A stretch of 64,000 bases of DNA from Chamaecrista fasciculata (taxonomy: Eukaryota; Streptophyta; Magnoliopsida; Fabales; Fabaceae). Of this stretch, positions 36,346-49,056 are shown piece after piece (the first letter of the stretch is position 1; each line of letters starts with the position of its first letter). Where the stretch lies: the NCBI GenBank assembly GCA_003254925.1, contig QANZ01045097.1, positions 87,093-151,092 of the forward strand. Direction: 5' to 3'. Both the position numbers and the translations under genes were made by a program. The notes under the pieces are model-generated. The model did no database searches. It saw only the letters and a program-made list of their open reading frames with translations, and was not told the DNA's origin.

Positions 36346-36804
36346 CCAACTTCTTAATTACTTCTCATCACTTCACCTTGCTATATATGGTATGTCTCTT
36401 CATTATTTCAAGGGTTTTTCTTTTTAATTGAAAAGAAAAAGGATCTTTTTGTTTTATGGGTGTGTTCCAACTTCCAACTTCCAAGTTACAGGTACATACA
36501 GCATCTCTCTAGCTACATGTTTCATAGATCTACGTGTTTTGACTAGATCCAGTATTTTCTACTTTATATATTAGTATCTATGAGAAGGGAATTAGGGAGA
36601 ATATAATTTGTATATGTGTGTGGTACCTGTGCAGATCTAGAATCAACTATATATGGAGGTAAGGTGGTCTATCTCTTCTGCGAAATTTGTTTTTTCTGTT
36701 ATATATATATATATATATATATATATGGATTGATTGATGTCCAAGGTTAAGTTATAGAATCATGCTTGTTGGCAGTGGCAACATTAATAATTAGCCACAA
36801 AATT
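36346..36804 (+). other. MIR530 downstream region
   Basis: Probably the rest of the pri-miRNA, with a long (TA)n tract at about 36702-36726. No other gene is seen. Confidence 0.4.
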
Positions 36805-36809
36805 AAAGC

Positions 36810-37100
36810 TGTTATGAATAATAATGGTTGTGAATATCTACAAGTCTATTCTCCGTGTATAGAAGTTTGAATTTTTCTCTGTAATCGTGTTTATCATCTT
36901 TAGTTTCCCGTGTACATCAATATGATCTTATCCCTTCATTATGTACATTAAGTTGGTACATCTCCCTTTATAGATCATTTTGCCTATAAATAGATGCTTT
37001 AGGTGTTGATGTAAAGTTGATGAAATCACTTCAATGAAAAAATCACTCTCTTCTCTTACTTTTCTCTCTACTTTGTATATTCTTCTTATATTTTATAACA
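36810..37100 (+). repeat. 5' LTR of the copia-type element
   Basis: About 291 bp bounded by TG and CA, with a TATA-like 'cctataaatag' near 36980. It is about 96% similar to the 3' LTR by eye. Confidence 0.93.
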
Positions 37101-38235
37101 CGTTATCAGCACGAGCCTCTACCGGTTTGAGCTTTTGGCATCGGTGTATGAATCTACCCATTCAAGCTTTTGGCATTTGTTCATGGGTCTCTATCAATTT
37201 GAGTTTTTGGTAACTGAACATGAGTCTCTATCGGTGAGCTTTTGGTGACTAAGTACGAATCTCTTCTTATTTCAATTTTGAATAATTAAGGAGGTAAGTT
37301 AATTATCTTTCAAGTTTTTTTTTTTGTTAAAATTACTAAAGGTAAGAAACTTTTATGCTGGATTGTTTATCATTATTGTAATATATTTTATAAGTTTAGT
37401 ATTGTGGTCATCTTCTTACGATTTGAAAATGTTTCATATAGCCTGAAACTACATATGATTAAGTTTTCATATGAATAAATAAAAGTGACTAAGTCACATG
37501 TAATTGTAGTTTCATATGTTTAAGAAGATGGTTTGAAGCCCTATCATGTTTTGATTCAACCTTATTGAATCAATTATTGTATTCTTGCCAAAGATTAGTG
37601 CATTGAAAGGTTATTGCACATGTTTAATTTATTAAGGGCTAGTTTGGTACTTTGGCTATTGAAGCTGTTTAATATCACCCTTGACAACTAATAGACTTTG
37701 GCTATTAAAGTTGTCTAATATCAGCCTCGAGGGCAATCATTTGGTTATTGAAATTGTCTCATATATCAGGCCTAAAGGCTAATAATTTGACTTTTGAAAT
37801 GAACTAATAATGCCTTGAATGAAATAGTTTGGCTATTGAAGCTGTGTTATATCAGCCATGAAGGCGAATATAAATATATATTTTGACCAATTGCTGATAG
37901 CAATTACGGTGTTGTTAAAAAATATTTGTCAATAGTCCTGAAGCCTAACATCAATTTAAATATTTGATAGACCTGAAGGCTTATATCAAAATAAATGATT
38001 TTATTTTAGATGTGGATTGATTGATGAATTTTTAAGATTTGTTATGTGATCACAATTAATCTTGTGAAGTGTTTGATATATCAAAATTATTGAGATTGAG
38101 TCTCTTGTAGAGACGGTGTTTGATATATTGATATTGCGTCTTCAAAAGAGACGAGAGTGACCATATGTCAATTATTAAATGAGATTGTCATTGATTTAGT
38201 TTGACAAGTGAACCTGTAGTTCACAGTTCATTTAT

Positions 38236-38542
38236 GAGTAAACTACTAAATTGGTCCCTGGATTATTGACTCGCTGACAGATTGGTCCCCGAATTTAGGA
38301 AATTGACAAATAGGTCCCCGAATTTTTCTAATGAGTCAAATAGGTCCCCGAATTTTTCTAACATTTGTCAAATAGGTCCTTCTGTGCATGTTATTCGGGG
38401 ACCTATTTGACTAACGTTAGAAAAATTCGGGGACCTATTTGACTCGTTAGAAAAATTTGGGGACCTATTTGTCAATTTCCTAAATTCGGGGACCAATCTG
38501 TCAGCGAGCCAATAATCCAGGGACCAATTTGGTAGTTTACTC
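38236..38542. mobile_element. Nearly perfect palindromic MULE-type MITE inside the LTR element
   Basis: The ends GAGTAAACTAC and GTAGTTTACTC lead into arms of about 140 bp built from 'attggtccccgaattt' and 'caaataggtccccgaat' units that mirror almost base for base around a short centre near 38385. The flanks carry GTTCATTTAT twice (38226-38235 and 38543-38552), a 9-10-bp duplication. It inserted after the LTR element. Confidence 0.88.
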
Positions 38543-41500
38543 GTTCATTTATTCTAATAATAATTAATTTTCTCTGAAAGAAAGAGAATTGAAAGATCTC
38601 ACAAAGATACTCTGAAAGAGTAATAATATATACTCTAGAAGAGTATGAATCTCATATTAACAAGATTATATTTCTTGATATAACTCTATAGTAGTTTGGT
38701 ATTTGGATATTATTAAAGTATAATATCAATAAACTCAAGAAAAATTTGAGTATATGATATGAATGAGTTCTTACATTTCGGTATCTCAATGAATATGAGA
38801 TAGTTCCTGAAGAACTAAATATGATATGGTTACTGAGCAACTGAATATGAGATAGTTCTTGAGAACTAAATATGAGATAGTTCCCGAAGAACAAAATCCA
38901 TTTTATTTAATTTATTTATCTCCTTTATTTCTTTGAATTATATATATATATTCTATTATCATTTTTCATTTGGTTAACAATTTATATGTTAATAATGTAT
39001 TACTTTATTTCTTTCAGCCTTTTCATATATTTTTATATAATCTATTGTTTGAGTATAAATCATGTATCTATCATATTGTACGTCATATGATCAAATATCT
39101 TGTTGAATTATATCAAGCTTTCTTGAAGGAAAGTAAAATATGATAGAGGAAAAAGGAAATATAATATCAGACATGTGATCGTATGCTCCAGAAGAGCCCT
39201 CCATCTTGTACTATATTTGTATAAGTACAATTAAAACATATGTTGTAATAGACTAGAAATTCATTAACATATGTTGTAATGAACTAGAGGTTCCTTAATT
39301 TAAAGGAGTAATGAACCATAAATTCATTAATTTAAAGGATACGTTTATAATTTTGTATGACCGGTTAGACCATCCCGGTTCACGAATAATGCGAACTCAA
39401 ATTAATGCCTATTAAAGAACCAAAGGTTTCTTGTATATAATGAGTTCTTATGCTGCATGTTCTCAAAGAAAATTGGTTTTAAGACCATTACCAGCAAAAT
39501 TTGAGATTAGATCCCTTGGAATTCTTGAACGCGTTCATAGAAAAAATGTGGCCCTAAAGTGCCACTTTGTGGACATGTCGATCCACTTTGTTCAAATAAA
39601 AATATTGAGCTCAAGTTTTAGATTATTCTATTAAGAATATTTGATAATGCTGGTGAATTTATATCCCAAGTTTTAAAGGGCTATTATATGCTAGTTGGGA
39701 TAAATGTGGTACATTATGTTGTTTATGTCCACACGGTAAATGGTGTTGTTGAATAATTAAATGCATGATGAGAACATATCAATTTATATGATGTCGCGCT
39801 TGTACGCATTAAATTAACAACGTATCGTAAATTCTCCCCTATGCTATTGGCTTTGGGTCAGGAGTCGAATATTTTTCATTTATGAATTCTTTGGGTGCTG
39901 GATTTATATTGCTTCACCATGTGAATCTGAATGGGCCCCAACAAAAATTGAGAATATAAGTTGGGTATGGATCCCGCTCAATTATTAAATATTTTAAACT
40001 CCTTAAGGGAGATCATTCATGACATAATTTGTCAATGAAATTAATTTTTCAGCATTAGGGGGAGATAGAAAATAGCTGGAAAAATGAAATACAATGAATG
40101 CATGGCTATTATATTCGTTTGATCCTCATGTGAACTGGAAGTTCAAAGAATAATTTATTTGAAAAATATTATAAATATATTGCAAAATGCATTCACTGAC
40201 CCATAGAAATAATAAAGACAAATTTTCCAACTGAAAATGCTCCAATATATATTGAAGTCCCTGAAGGGACTAATCGGTTCCAGAGATAAGAATCCTAAAA
40301 AATAAAAGGAGCATATGAAAATTATGGTTGAATCGAGGAAATATAAGAAGGCATAATGAATAAAAAATTTCCAGAAGAGATTTAGGTACTTGAAAGTGAA
40401 GAAAATAATGAAATCTCAATATGTTTATTATTGCCAAAGTATGGAACCGACATGAAGATATTGTTGACAAAGTATTTACATTAAATATAGCGCTAAAAAT
40501 TACAAATTATAAAACATTGAGGATAATGAATAACAATTCGTCGAAGAGCGTCGACGATAAAAATTGGCGAAATTGAAAAGAAAGGATCCAAGATGAGTAA
40601 AACTCACTCGAGAAATGTGGAAATTTGTGGACTTGAAGTCCACAGACATAATGGTGTACAGCCAGCATGATGGTGTACAACCAGTTAAATATAATTAAGT
40701 CTTTGTGCGAAAAGAAACGAGAAATTGAAAATTTTGACATACAAAGACTATAAATTTATTTTAAGGAGTTTAATACTCCCGTGGTGGATGCAATTATTTT
40801 TGAATATATGATCTGACTGTTTATAAAAGGATTTGATGTCCAAATATTTTAAGCTAGGCGTGAAGTTAGTGGGGTACAAATAAGTTTATGAGTAAAATCG
40901 TAATGAAAATGAAAGGCTAAAAGTCGTAAGATATAAACTCAAATGTCTCACATTGAATATGTAAAGACATATTCTCTGGAGATGGATACAATCCCGAACA
41001 TGGATGCGGCCCCCTTCAAATATTTTAGTAGTCTGGCATTGTATGAAAAATTTGATATGCATCTAATGATTATGGTTATAGTCCATTCATATGGCTTATT
41101 GGACAATGAATTTTTTATGAAAATCCCTGAAGGATTATAAGAAATATGCCAGATGTCTTGTTTAATAAAGATGAATAAAATACTATGGGTTTGAAAAAAA
41201 AAACCTGGACATATGTGGTATAGTTGTCTCAATAAATATTATTTAAAATATATTAAAATAAGTAATCAATATTGTGTATATTTATTATTGTTGGAACTCC
41301 TGAAGAGTTCAAAACATAGTAAAATATTGATAGTTTTGCAAGAAAGATTTTGCAAATATAAAATTTTGTCTCATCTTACATATTAAGCATATTATAATAG
41401 TGAGGTTATTACTCATATTATTTACAAAGTGTATTAAGATAGTTTCACATGGATAAGGTTCATGGACTTGGTGCATCCATGATGGTTAGATACATCATTT

Positions 41501-42141
41501 GAAGTGATAAAATATCCTTTTAACCTTAAATGAAGATGAAATTCTTTGGTACCATATCTTCATATTATAAGCGGATTAATGTTTTCGGTACATTTGCTAG
41601 CGAGATATAGTTCTTCATTAATCAAAAGACATTGACAATGAATGAAAAATATTTTAAAGATAAAGGTTTATTTTATTTAAATAAATTTAGTTCACCATTC
41701 CTTGATGATGTAGATGCTAGCTGATTATCTAATTTTTTAGAGACAATGCATAAGACAAATTAAGAATGTGTTTAGATGGGACTACTAATTCAACACATCC
41801 AGAAGATGTGTAATTTGTTTTTGTAGGGAAATGTGTCCACCTTATTGTATGAAGATACTATGACATGTATAGCAAGACGGCATAACATTTCAACAAGTTC
41901 AGTCAAGTGATAATTTAGCAGATTTTTATGGAGGCATTGCCAATTGCATCATTTGAGAACTTGGTTTATCAAATTGGAATGCGTCAATTAAAAGACCCTT
42001 AGTGATGTTATGATAAGGGGGAGATACGCGCTGTACTCTTTTTCCATTCGTCATGGTTTTGTCCCACTGGTTTTCCTGGCAAGGTTTTTAATGAGGCAGC
42101 TTGTAATGCGTATCAATAAATTGTGAAAATTCAAAGGGGAG

Positions 42142-42443
42142 TGTTATGAATAATAATGGTTGTGAATATCCACAATAGACTTTTGATATTCTCCGTGTAT
42201 AGAAGTTTGAAGTTTTCTCTGTAATCGTGTTTATCATCGTTAGTTTCCCGTGTACATCAATATGATCTTATCCCTTCATTATGTACATTGAGTTGGTACA
42301 TCTCCCTTATAGATCCTTTAGCCTATAAATAGATGCTTTAAGTGTTGATATAAAGTTGATGAGATCACTTCAATGAAAGAATCACTCTCTCCTCTTACTT
42401 TTCTTTCTACTTTGTATATTCTTATTTCTTATATTTTATAACA
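42142..42443 (+). repeat. 3' LTR of the copia-type element
   Basis: About 302 bp, the partner of 36810-37100, preceded by the purine-rich tract and followed by the AAAGC duplication. Confidence 0.93.
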
Positions 42444-42448
42444 AAAGC

Positions 42449-45036
42449 TTTAGTTTTTGGGTGAGTCTTCATATACCTTAACTAAAAAGAATTACTAGGC
42501 ATGCATGCTCTTTACTGTGAGTTAAAGAAATGTAGCTATACCTTAACTAATAGCTAGAGTTTTTGGTGTAATGACAATATAATTAATATTTTATATATAT
42601 ATATATATATTTGTTGACTTAATATGTGCTAACTACTTAGTTTACAATTTTATAAGGGTCTAGATTTGAGAAATTAATGTCTCTAAAGCAAAAGGGAGTT
42701 GAGGAATTTGTGTTGTAACTCTTTGATCTCAATCATCACGGAGGTTTAATTCTGAAATTGAGTCTAAGTAAAATTATTATACTTGGGCATCTGCTTTACT
42801 TACGAGTTAGAAATATACAATTGTGTCATTATTGTTATCGGTTATAGCTTTTGGTCTAATTAAGTACTTCGATATATATATATAACAATGCCTATGTATA
42901 ATAATTGATTTAATGCTATGAGGGTCTAAATTTGAGAAAATAATGTCTCATGGTTCCTCTCCAGAAAGAAGAGAGCTAGAGTTGAAATATTTGTGTTGAA
43001 ATTCTTTGGTACGGTCTTGAAACGAAGTTATACAGTGAGAAATATTCTCCAGAATTTATACGAAAGAGATATTAGTATCTGAAAAATCTGGTTTCTACTT
43101 TCTACGACTTTCGGTCCATAGTTATGCAGTGGGTAATAGCATATAATCATAACATATCATTAACAACTTGGTCTTCTTTCTGCGGGAAATAAAAGTGACA
43201 CTTCAATTTATGCAAATTTCAAAGCTTTACCTTTACTTAGCTCGTATATCAATCGATCCTTCCAGCTTTCTAACCGACCTTTGTGTGTGTATATATATAT
43301 ATTTAAAAGATATGGAAAACTTGGGATGGAATAAAACAAAATGTAATAAAAGTATAATTTTATTAATTTGAACTCTGACCATGAAAACATGATATGATAT
43401 TGATGATTTCTTTTGGTAAAATTAATAAATTATAGATATGTCTCGCGTATAATTTGAAGAGCTATTCAATTGACTAAAGAGATCCCTATAAATAATTAGT
43501 TCATGAAAATTCATGATACTACATGTATCAGCGAGATAGTTTTTTGTTGATTGAGTAAGAACTTAACAGCTAGCTAGCTAGCAATGGAAAATTATTAATA
43601 TATTACATGTATTTAAGAATCTTCTTTTTTCTTTTCATGATAAATTTAAGAATCTTTTGGATAAAAAGCGATTGACTATGTATGTATATATTTGCAAGAG
43701 GCCAGATCAAGGGCAATTTTCTGGAATCTATGCAATTGGAGAAGTTAGACTCGAAAGATTCCTCAAAACTCCTAAACTTGACTCTTTAAACATCTAATTA
43801 ATCCCTATAAATATTTACTTAAAAGTTAAAACAGCCACATAATGTGAAGAATTTATTCATCAAACAAAGATTTATGACCTGTGAATCTGTGATGTTTGCT
43901 TTAAAACATTTTTATCATTTGTAAATCAAAAAGATTTTCCTATTTCCTCCAAAAATTACATTTGAAATTGCCATTCATTAGGAAGTTCTTCGTTGACTAT
44001 CATAACCATTAGTCCATTAATGTCTTGACTGCGAAGTTCTTGCTTGATCACCATTAATATTTCCCTTTACAAGATACTCTAGTTGGAAAGTTGCATTTAA
44101 TTGCATTAATTGAAATAGGTTCTTTTCGTAATAAATTAAAAATTTTATTATCTTTATTTTGAATCAAGTATTAATTTACTCTTATGAAATATCAATATTT
44201 TATTTTGAAGACGTGTCGTCATGTCAGACACGTGTCCGTATCCAACACCCGTATAAAACTTATACGATATATATTCATAAGTTTTAAAATATAAAATTAA
44301 TTTTTTGTAATTTTAACATGACAAACAATATAAAATAATAACACAAATGACATATTTATAAATAGATATTATAATTTTTATAATTTTAATCAAAATTTAT
44401 GAATTTTTAATTATTTTTATATATAAATATCGTGTCATGTAACTTTAAGCATTCGACGTGTCCGTGTCGTGTCTTATGTCTATATCAATGTCTATGCTTC
44501 ATAGAGTTACTCAAATTTAATTTGATTAAAAAATTAGATTAAAAATTGATAAGGATTTCTTTTTTGTTTTTTACTTTAAAAATTGGAAGAGAAACTATGG
44601 CACCATGACATATGACAAAAGGAGGCTTTTGGGTTTGATGGGTACACACCTAAACTAAAGGAATTGTAGAAAGTGCGCCAATGTATTATGTATGAATTGT
44701 AGAAATGGAGTAAAAATATATAAAGTTAATTATATTCCGTTACTAATTTTTTTAAAAAACAAATTATATATGATAAAAATGTTATACATAGTCAATTATA
44801 ATAAAAATAAAATTAAACATAATTAATTATAAGATTAAACTATAAAGAAAATATGATTAGAATAACCTTAAAATAAAAATATAAATTTTCTTACCTAAAT
44901 TTGTTTACATACAAATATAAGGAAGCTACGTAAATAATATGTAGGAAGCGACAATGTATTTTGTAATTATACTCGATGACTGTCCAATCAGGTGTGGCTA
45001 GGAAATATAATTAGGGTGAATATAGTTTTGCGATTA
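42449..45036. other. Intergenic, AT-rich, no gene seen
   Basis: It contains (TA)n tracts near 42592, 42872 and 43292. A 'gtgtcgtcatgtcagacacgtgtccg' region near 44213-44460 has 'gacgtgtccgtgtcgtgtc' at its other end, resembling a decayed TIR element. No supported gene. Confidence 0.45.
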
Positions 45037-45682
45037 ATGTTGTCAAAGTTGAGAGTTCAGTAAACTCCATAACAAAAGATAAATCATGAATTCATATCGT
45101 AAATTCGAAGATTTTACTTAAGTAAAAAATAATGTATGATATGAGTTAAATAGTTAATGATTTGAGTATAATATCTTCTGTTCTAGAGTTATTTTATGAG
45201 TTCACACTTTTATCAATAAAGGTGAGTTTATTTAATAAGAAGTCGACTTATAACTTACAAAGTCATAAATTTAATTTTTGTTGTCGATGTGAAGACATAC
45301 TTTAATTTTAGTAAGCTCATGATATATAATTCACCTAAACTTTTTATTAACCCATGAAAACAATGTAGATATATCTTGTAATAATTGGAATCATTTTTTT
45401 AAAATTATTTTAATATCTCCTATCAATTAAATCTCTCACTCAATTTGTAAATATAAATAAATAAAGAAAAGTTAAATAACTACATGACTATATTCATAGC
45501 CATTGTATCATGTCTGAATTTATGAGTAAACTTATTGGGATTTATGATTTAACGGAAAGTCTGAGATTAATTTGACAATTGTTCAAACTCTATACCGAAT
45601 TACCGATTTACCAATTTTTTGAGATATGAACTCGTGAATTCGTACAAATTTATAAATTCACTAGTGAGTTTGACAACATTAT
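45037..45682. mobile_element. Possible TIR element, AATGTTGTCAAA ends
   Basis: AATGTTGTCAAAGTTGAGAG at the left and TTTGACAACATT at the right form a 12-bp inverted repeat, with further mirrored pieces ('gaattcatatcgtaaattc' and 'gaactcgtgaattcgtac'). The interior is AT-rich and non-coding. No clear TSD. Confidence 0.4.
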
Positions 45683-47034
45683 TTTATTTGTGCTACTTAA
45701 TTTTCTATCTGAACTTTTTTAAGTGATGACAACTTATAAATGTTGCCCATTCCTAGCTTTTCAGAATTTAGCCTAAAAATACAAACCAACTTGAAACATA
45801 ATATTATCTCACTAATTCAAATCATCTACTCCTAAGCAGTACGCTCCTGTTAGATTTTTTTAAGCATGAGAATGTTATTTTCTTAATTGAACATTTTTTA
45901 CTTTTTTATTATAGACAGATTTATAATATAACTATAATTTTACTTGAGATATTTTTATAATGTGAAAAAAGAGTTATTAAACAAATAAATTAAGAAATCA
46001 TATTTTAAAATTAAATTAATATTGGAAAGAATATATTATTAGTTTGTTCGATAAGATAAGTATCATAAAATAAAAAAGGGTAAATTGCAGTTTGGTACCC
46101 TATGGTTAGGGGTGGTTCCATTTTGGTACCTTGAAAGAAAATATTTTGCAGGTTGGTGCCCTGTGGTTTGCTCCGTTAGCGAATTGGTCCCATGTGCTTT
46201 ATTTCCGTTAGGATTTAACGACAAATGTGATTGTGACCATGTTAAAATGTCAAAAACCTCCCAACAAGTCTTCTCTTATGCGTTTAAGTCATTTCCCTTT
46301 ACTAATAGGGATCAAAACATAAAGAAAACAGAAATTAAAGAGTACATTATGTAATTTTACTGTTGAGTTGAAATTAATTATAAAAGGGTCTTTAGAATTC
46401 TAATATTACAGAATTTTATCCTTTTCATAAGATTTCTCTTGAATAGGTCCTGATTTAATTACACTTTAATCCCAAAAGTTTATGATCTTTATCAAAATAG
46501 TCCTTAGAACCTCAGAAGACAAATGAGCATCTATGATTTATAAAAAAAAAATCCTCATATTCAACTACAATTTTCATTCAAGTACATTACAAACAAATCA
46601 AAACCCCCAAATTTTTCCAAAATCAAGCCCCACAAATCAAAAACCCTCTCAACAACAAAATCAACATCATCAACAACCAATTTCTTGAGACCCTAAGGAA
46701 TCAAAATTCAAAGTTAAGGAATTCAATTAATTAAGATGAGCATAGCAAGGAGGGACTAATTTGTTCTTTTATGGATTAGATAGTATATAATTTTAATTTT
46801 TTAGGGACATAAAAATATACTGTTTTGATTAAATATATATTTTAATTTTTAAGGAAGGAGAGCTTAATGATTTTTTAGAATAAAATTTCTAATTTATTCT
46901 AAAAATAAAATAAAATTATTCCTTGAGTAACCAATATTAGTAGTGGCAGGTATGAAATGAATAGTTTCAAAATTGATAAAGTCACAAATTTTCTCTGAAT
47001 CATCTTCTTTACTTATAAAGTCACAAGGAAAATC

Positions 47035-47470
47035 TTGGGTTTCTTGAAATTTCTGGAAGCCATGGCTCGTCTTGTACTATCCTCCACCACTATAACCACC
47101 ATCTCCAATCCATCGAGGCTTTCTCTCTACTTTCTCTTCACTCGCTCCACAAATCCTTCCTTCTTCTCAATCCCTTCTTCTTTTTCTTCGTCTTCTCGCT
47201 TTCCATTTCGACCTCTTTCTTCTCATTCCCTCCTCTCTCCTCCCGTGTCTTCCTCGCCTCCAACACGGCGTTCCAGAGGCTGGTTCTCGATTACAACAAG
47301 GTGTGTTTGAAGACTCCGGTAGGAGGTGGAGTCAGTTCGCTCAATGTGCAGCTTAGGAAGGAGCTTGATCTGTACAATTTTGGGGGCGATTTTAGGGTTT
47401 GTCAAGATTGTGGAAACAGAGCGAAGAAAGATTGTGGTTTATCCAAGCTTGTGCCCATTTTAATTAATTG
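47035..47470 (+). pseudogene. Captured chimeric gene fragments (NAD-IDH regulatory subunit, SHI/SRS-like) in the Pack-MULE
   Basis: In one frame, 47294-47371 reads NKVCLKTPVGGGVSSLNVQL then RKELDLY, matching the plant mitochondrial NAD-dependent isocitrate dehydrogenase regulatory subunit (NKVCLKGGLKTPVGGG..), with three residues lost between two 'ttgaag' copies. The same frame runs on to VCQDCGNRAKKDCG (47399-47440), which resembles the CQDCGNQAKKDC start of the SHI/STY/SRS zinc-finger motif. Upstream, 47057-47290 encodes a Ser/Thr-rich stretch opening MARLVLSSTTITTIS, like an organelle transit peptide, of unknown source and in another frame. So two or three unrelated gene pieces are joined. 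There is no complete domain and probably no function. The IDH match is strong; the SRS match is short. Confidence 0.72.
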
Positions 47471-48090
47471 AATTCCTTAATTTTTAATTTTGATTCATTA
47501 CGGATTCAAGAAATTGGTCGCGTTGATTTTGTTGTTGAGAGGGCTTTTGATCTGTGACGCTTGATTTTAGAAAAATTTGGGAGTTTTAATTTGTTTGTAG
47601 TGTATTTAATGAAAATTGTAGTTGAATATGAGATTTTTTTTTTTTTTATAAATCATATATGTTCATTTGTCTTTTGAGGTTTTAAGGACTATTTTGATAA
47701 AGATCATAAATTTTTGAGATTAAAATGTAATTAAATCAGGACCTATTCAAAAGAAATCTTATGAAAATGATAAGATTATGTAATATTAGAATTCTAAAGA
47801 TCCTTTTATAATTAATTTCAACTCAACAGTAAAATTACATAATGTACTCTTTAATTTCTATTTTCTTTATGTTTTGATCCCTTTTAGTAAAGGGAAAGGA
47901 CTTAAACACATAAGTGAAGACTTGTTGGGAGGTTTTTGACATTTTAACATGGTCACAATCACATTTGCCGTTAAATTCTACCGGAAATAAAGCACAGGGT
48001 ACCATTTCGCTAACGGAGCAAACTACAGGGCACCAAATTGCAAAAAATTTTCTTTCAGGGTACCAAAGTGAAACCGCCCCTAACCACAGG

Positions 48091-49056
48091 TAGGGATAGG
48101 GGTGTCAAAATGGGCCTAAGCCCGCAGGCCCGGCCCGGTCCGCCCACTAAATGGGCGGTCTTGGGCTTTAAAATATAAGTCCATTTAAATGCGGGCTTAA
48201 ATGGGCGGGCCCGTTTAACCCACGGGCTTAAACGGGCTTTTGTTATTTAAAAAAAAAAAATTGGGCCTATCAAAAAAAAAATCTGCACTAAATAGTAAAA
48301 AAAAAATAGTTTTGTCAAAAAAATACATATTTAGCCCAATTATTGTTTTTGGCCTGTTGGCAAAAAAAAAAAAAATTTTAGCCCAAAACAAATACAGTTT
48401 TACAAAAAAAAATAGTTTTAATTAAAAAAAAAAAGCCCGCGGACCGTCCCGTTTAGCCCGCGGGCTTTGACGGGCGGCCCGCGAACATCGTTTCCGTGGC
48501 CCGTGTTTAAACGGGCCGGCCCGCCCCAGCCCGCCAAGAGGCGGGCCTATTGCGGGCCTGACCCGTTTAACACCCCTAGGTAGGGATGATCAAAATACCC
48601 ATACCCAATGGGGACCCTGAAAATTACCCTATGGGTATGGGTATGAACCCGTACCCATCCTTAATGGGTACGGGTCTGGGTATGGTGGTACCCTACTCGT
48701 ACCCTACCCATTTACCCATTAGTAATAATAAATATATTTTTATATATAAAAAATATAATACTTTAACACTTTTTATTGAAAAAATATTAAAGTTTTTATA
48801 AATATTAAAATATTTTATTAATGCATTCATATTTATAATTTATTTTTTAATTTTTAGTAGTTATAGATGTAAAAAGTTAGATGAATATATATTTTATATT
48901 AACCAAAAATAGTTTATTTTAAAATTTTTCCGGGTTCGGGTTCAGATATGGGTATTAGACTACCTAGCAAGTATGTGTATGGGGATTGATTTTGTTACCC
49001 GCTCACATATAGGTATAGGTACGGGTATCATAGTACCCTACCCATAACCATCCCTA
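48091..49056. mobile_element. hAT-type element (outer) with 8-bp TSD in the MULE right TIR
   Basis: TIRs TAGGGATGATC (start, split by the inner element) and CATCCCTA (end). The duplication is ACCACAGG (48083-48090) versus ACAACAGG (49057-49064), 8 bp with one mismatch. The interior is full of TACCC/GGGTA words ('cccatacccaatgggg', 'gggtacgggtctggg') in opposing orientations around an AT-rich core. Non-coding. Confidence 0.85.
48097..48578. mobile_element. hAT-type element (inner) with perfect 8-bp TSD
   Basis: The ends TAGGGGTGTC and AACACCCCTA form a 9-bp TIR. The perfect duplication GGTAGGGA lies at 48089-48096 and 48579-48586. It sits six bases inside the outer hAT element, its target straddling that element's boundary. 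The ends are strikingly G+C-rich with many GGGC/GCCC words, around an A-rich middle. Non-coding, 482 bp. Confidence 0.9.

Larger units (their letters stand above)
36810..42443 (+). mobile_element. Ty1/copia-type LTR retrotransposon, coding-defective fossil
   Basis: Two LTRs (36810-37100 and 42142-42443), each opening TGTTATGAA and closing ATAACA, are flanked by the 5-bp duplication AAAGC (36805-36809 and 42444-42448). After the left LTR comes a primer-site-like 'ttatcagcacgag', and before the right one a purine tract, AAAGGGGAG. Weak integrase-region similarity near 39430-39640 and the gene order suggest Ty1/copia. The start of the interior holds degenerate repeats ('ttggctattgaagctg', 37640-37870). 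The coding region is broken in many places, with no long frame left. LTRs differ by roughly a dozen substitutions and a few short indels (about 4%), suggesting insertion a few million years ago at usual plant rates. A separate palindromic element sits at 38236-38542. Confidence 0.92.

Noticed and set aside
40948-41232. Minus-strand 94-codon frame inside the LTR element
   Set aside because: Within the broken interior, against the element's direction, with no family similarity.
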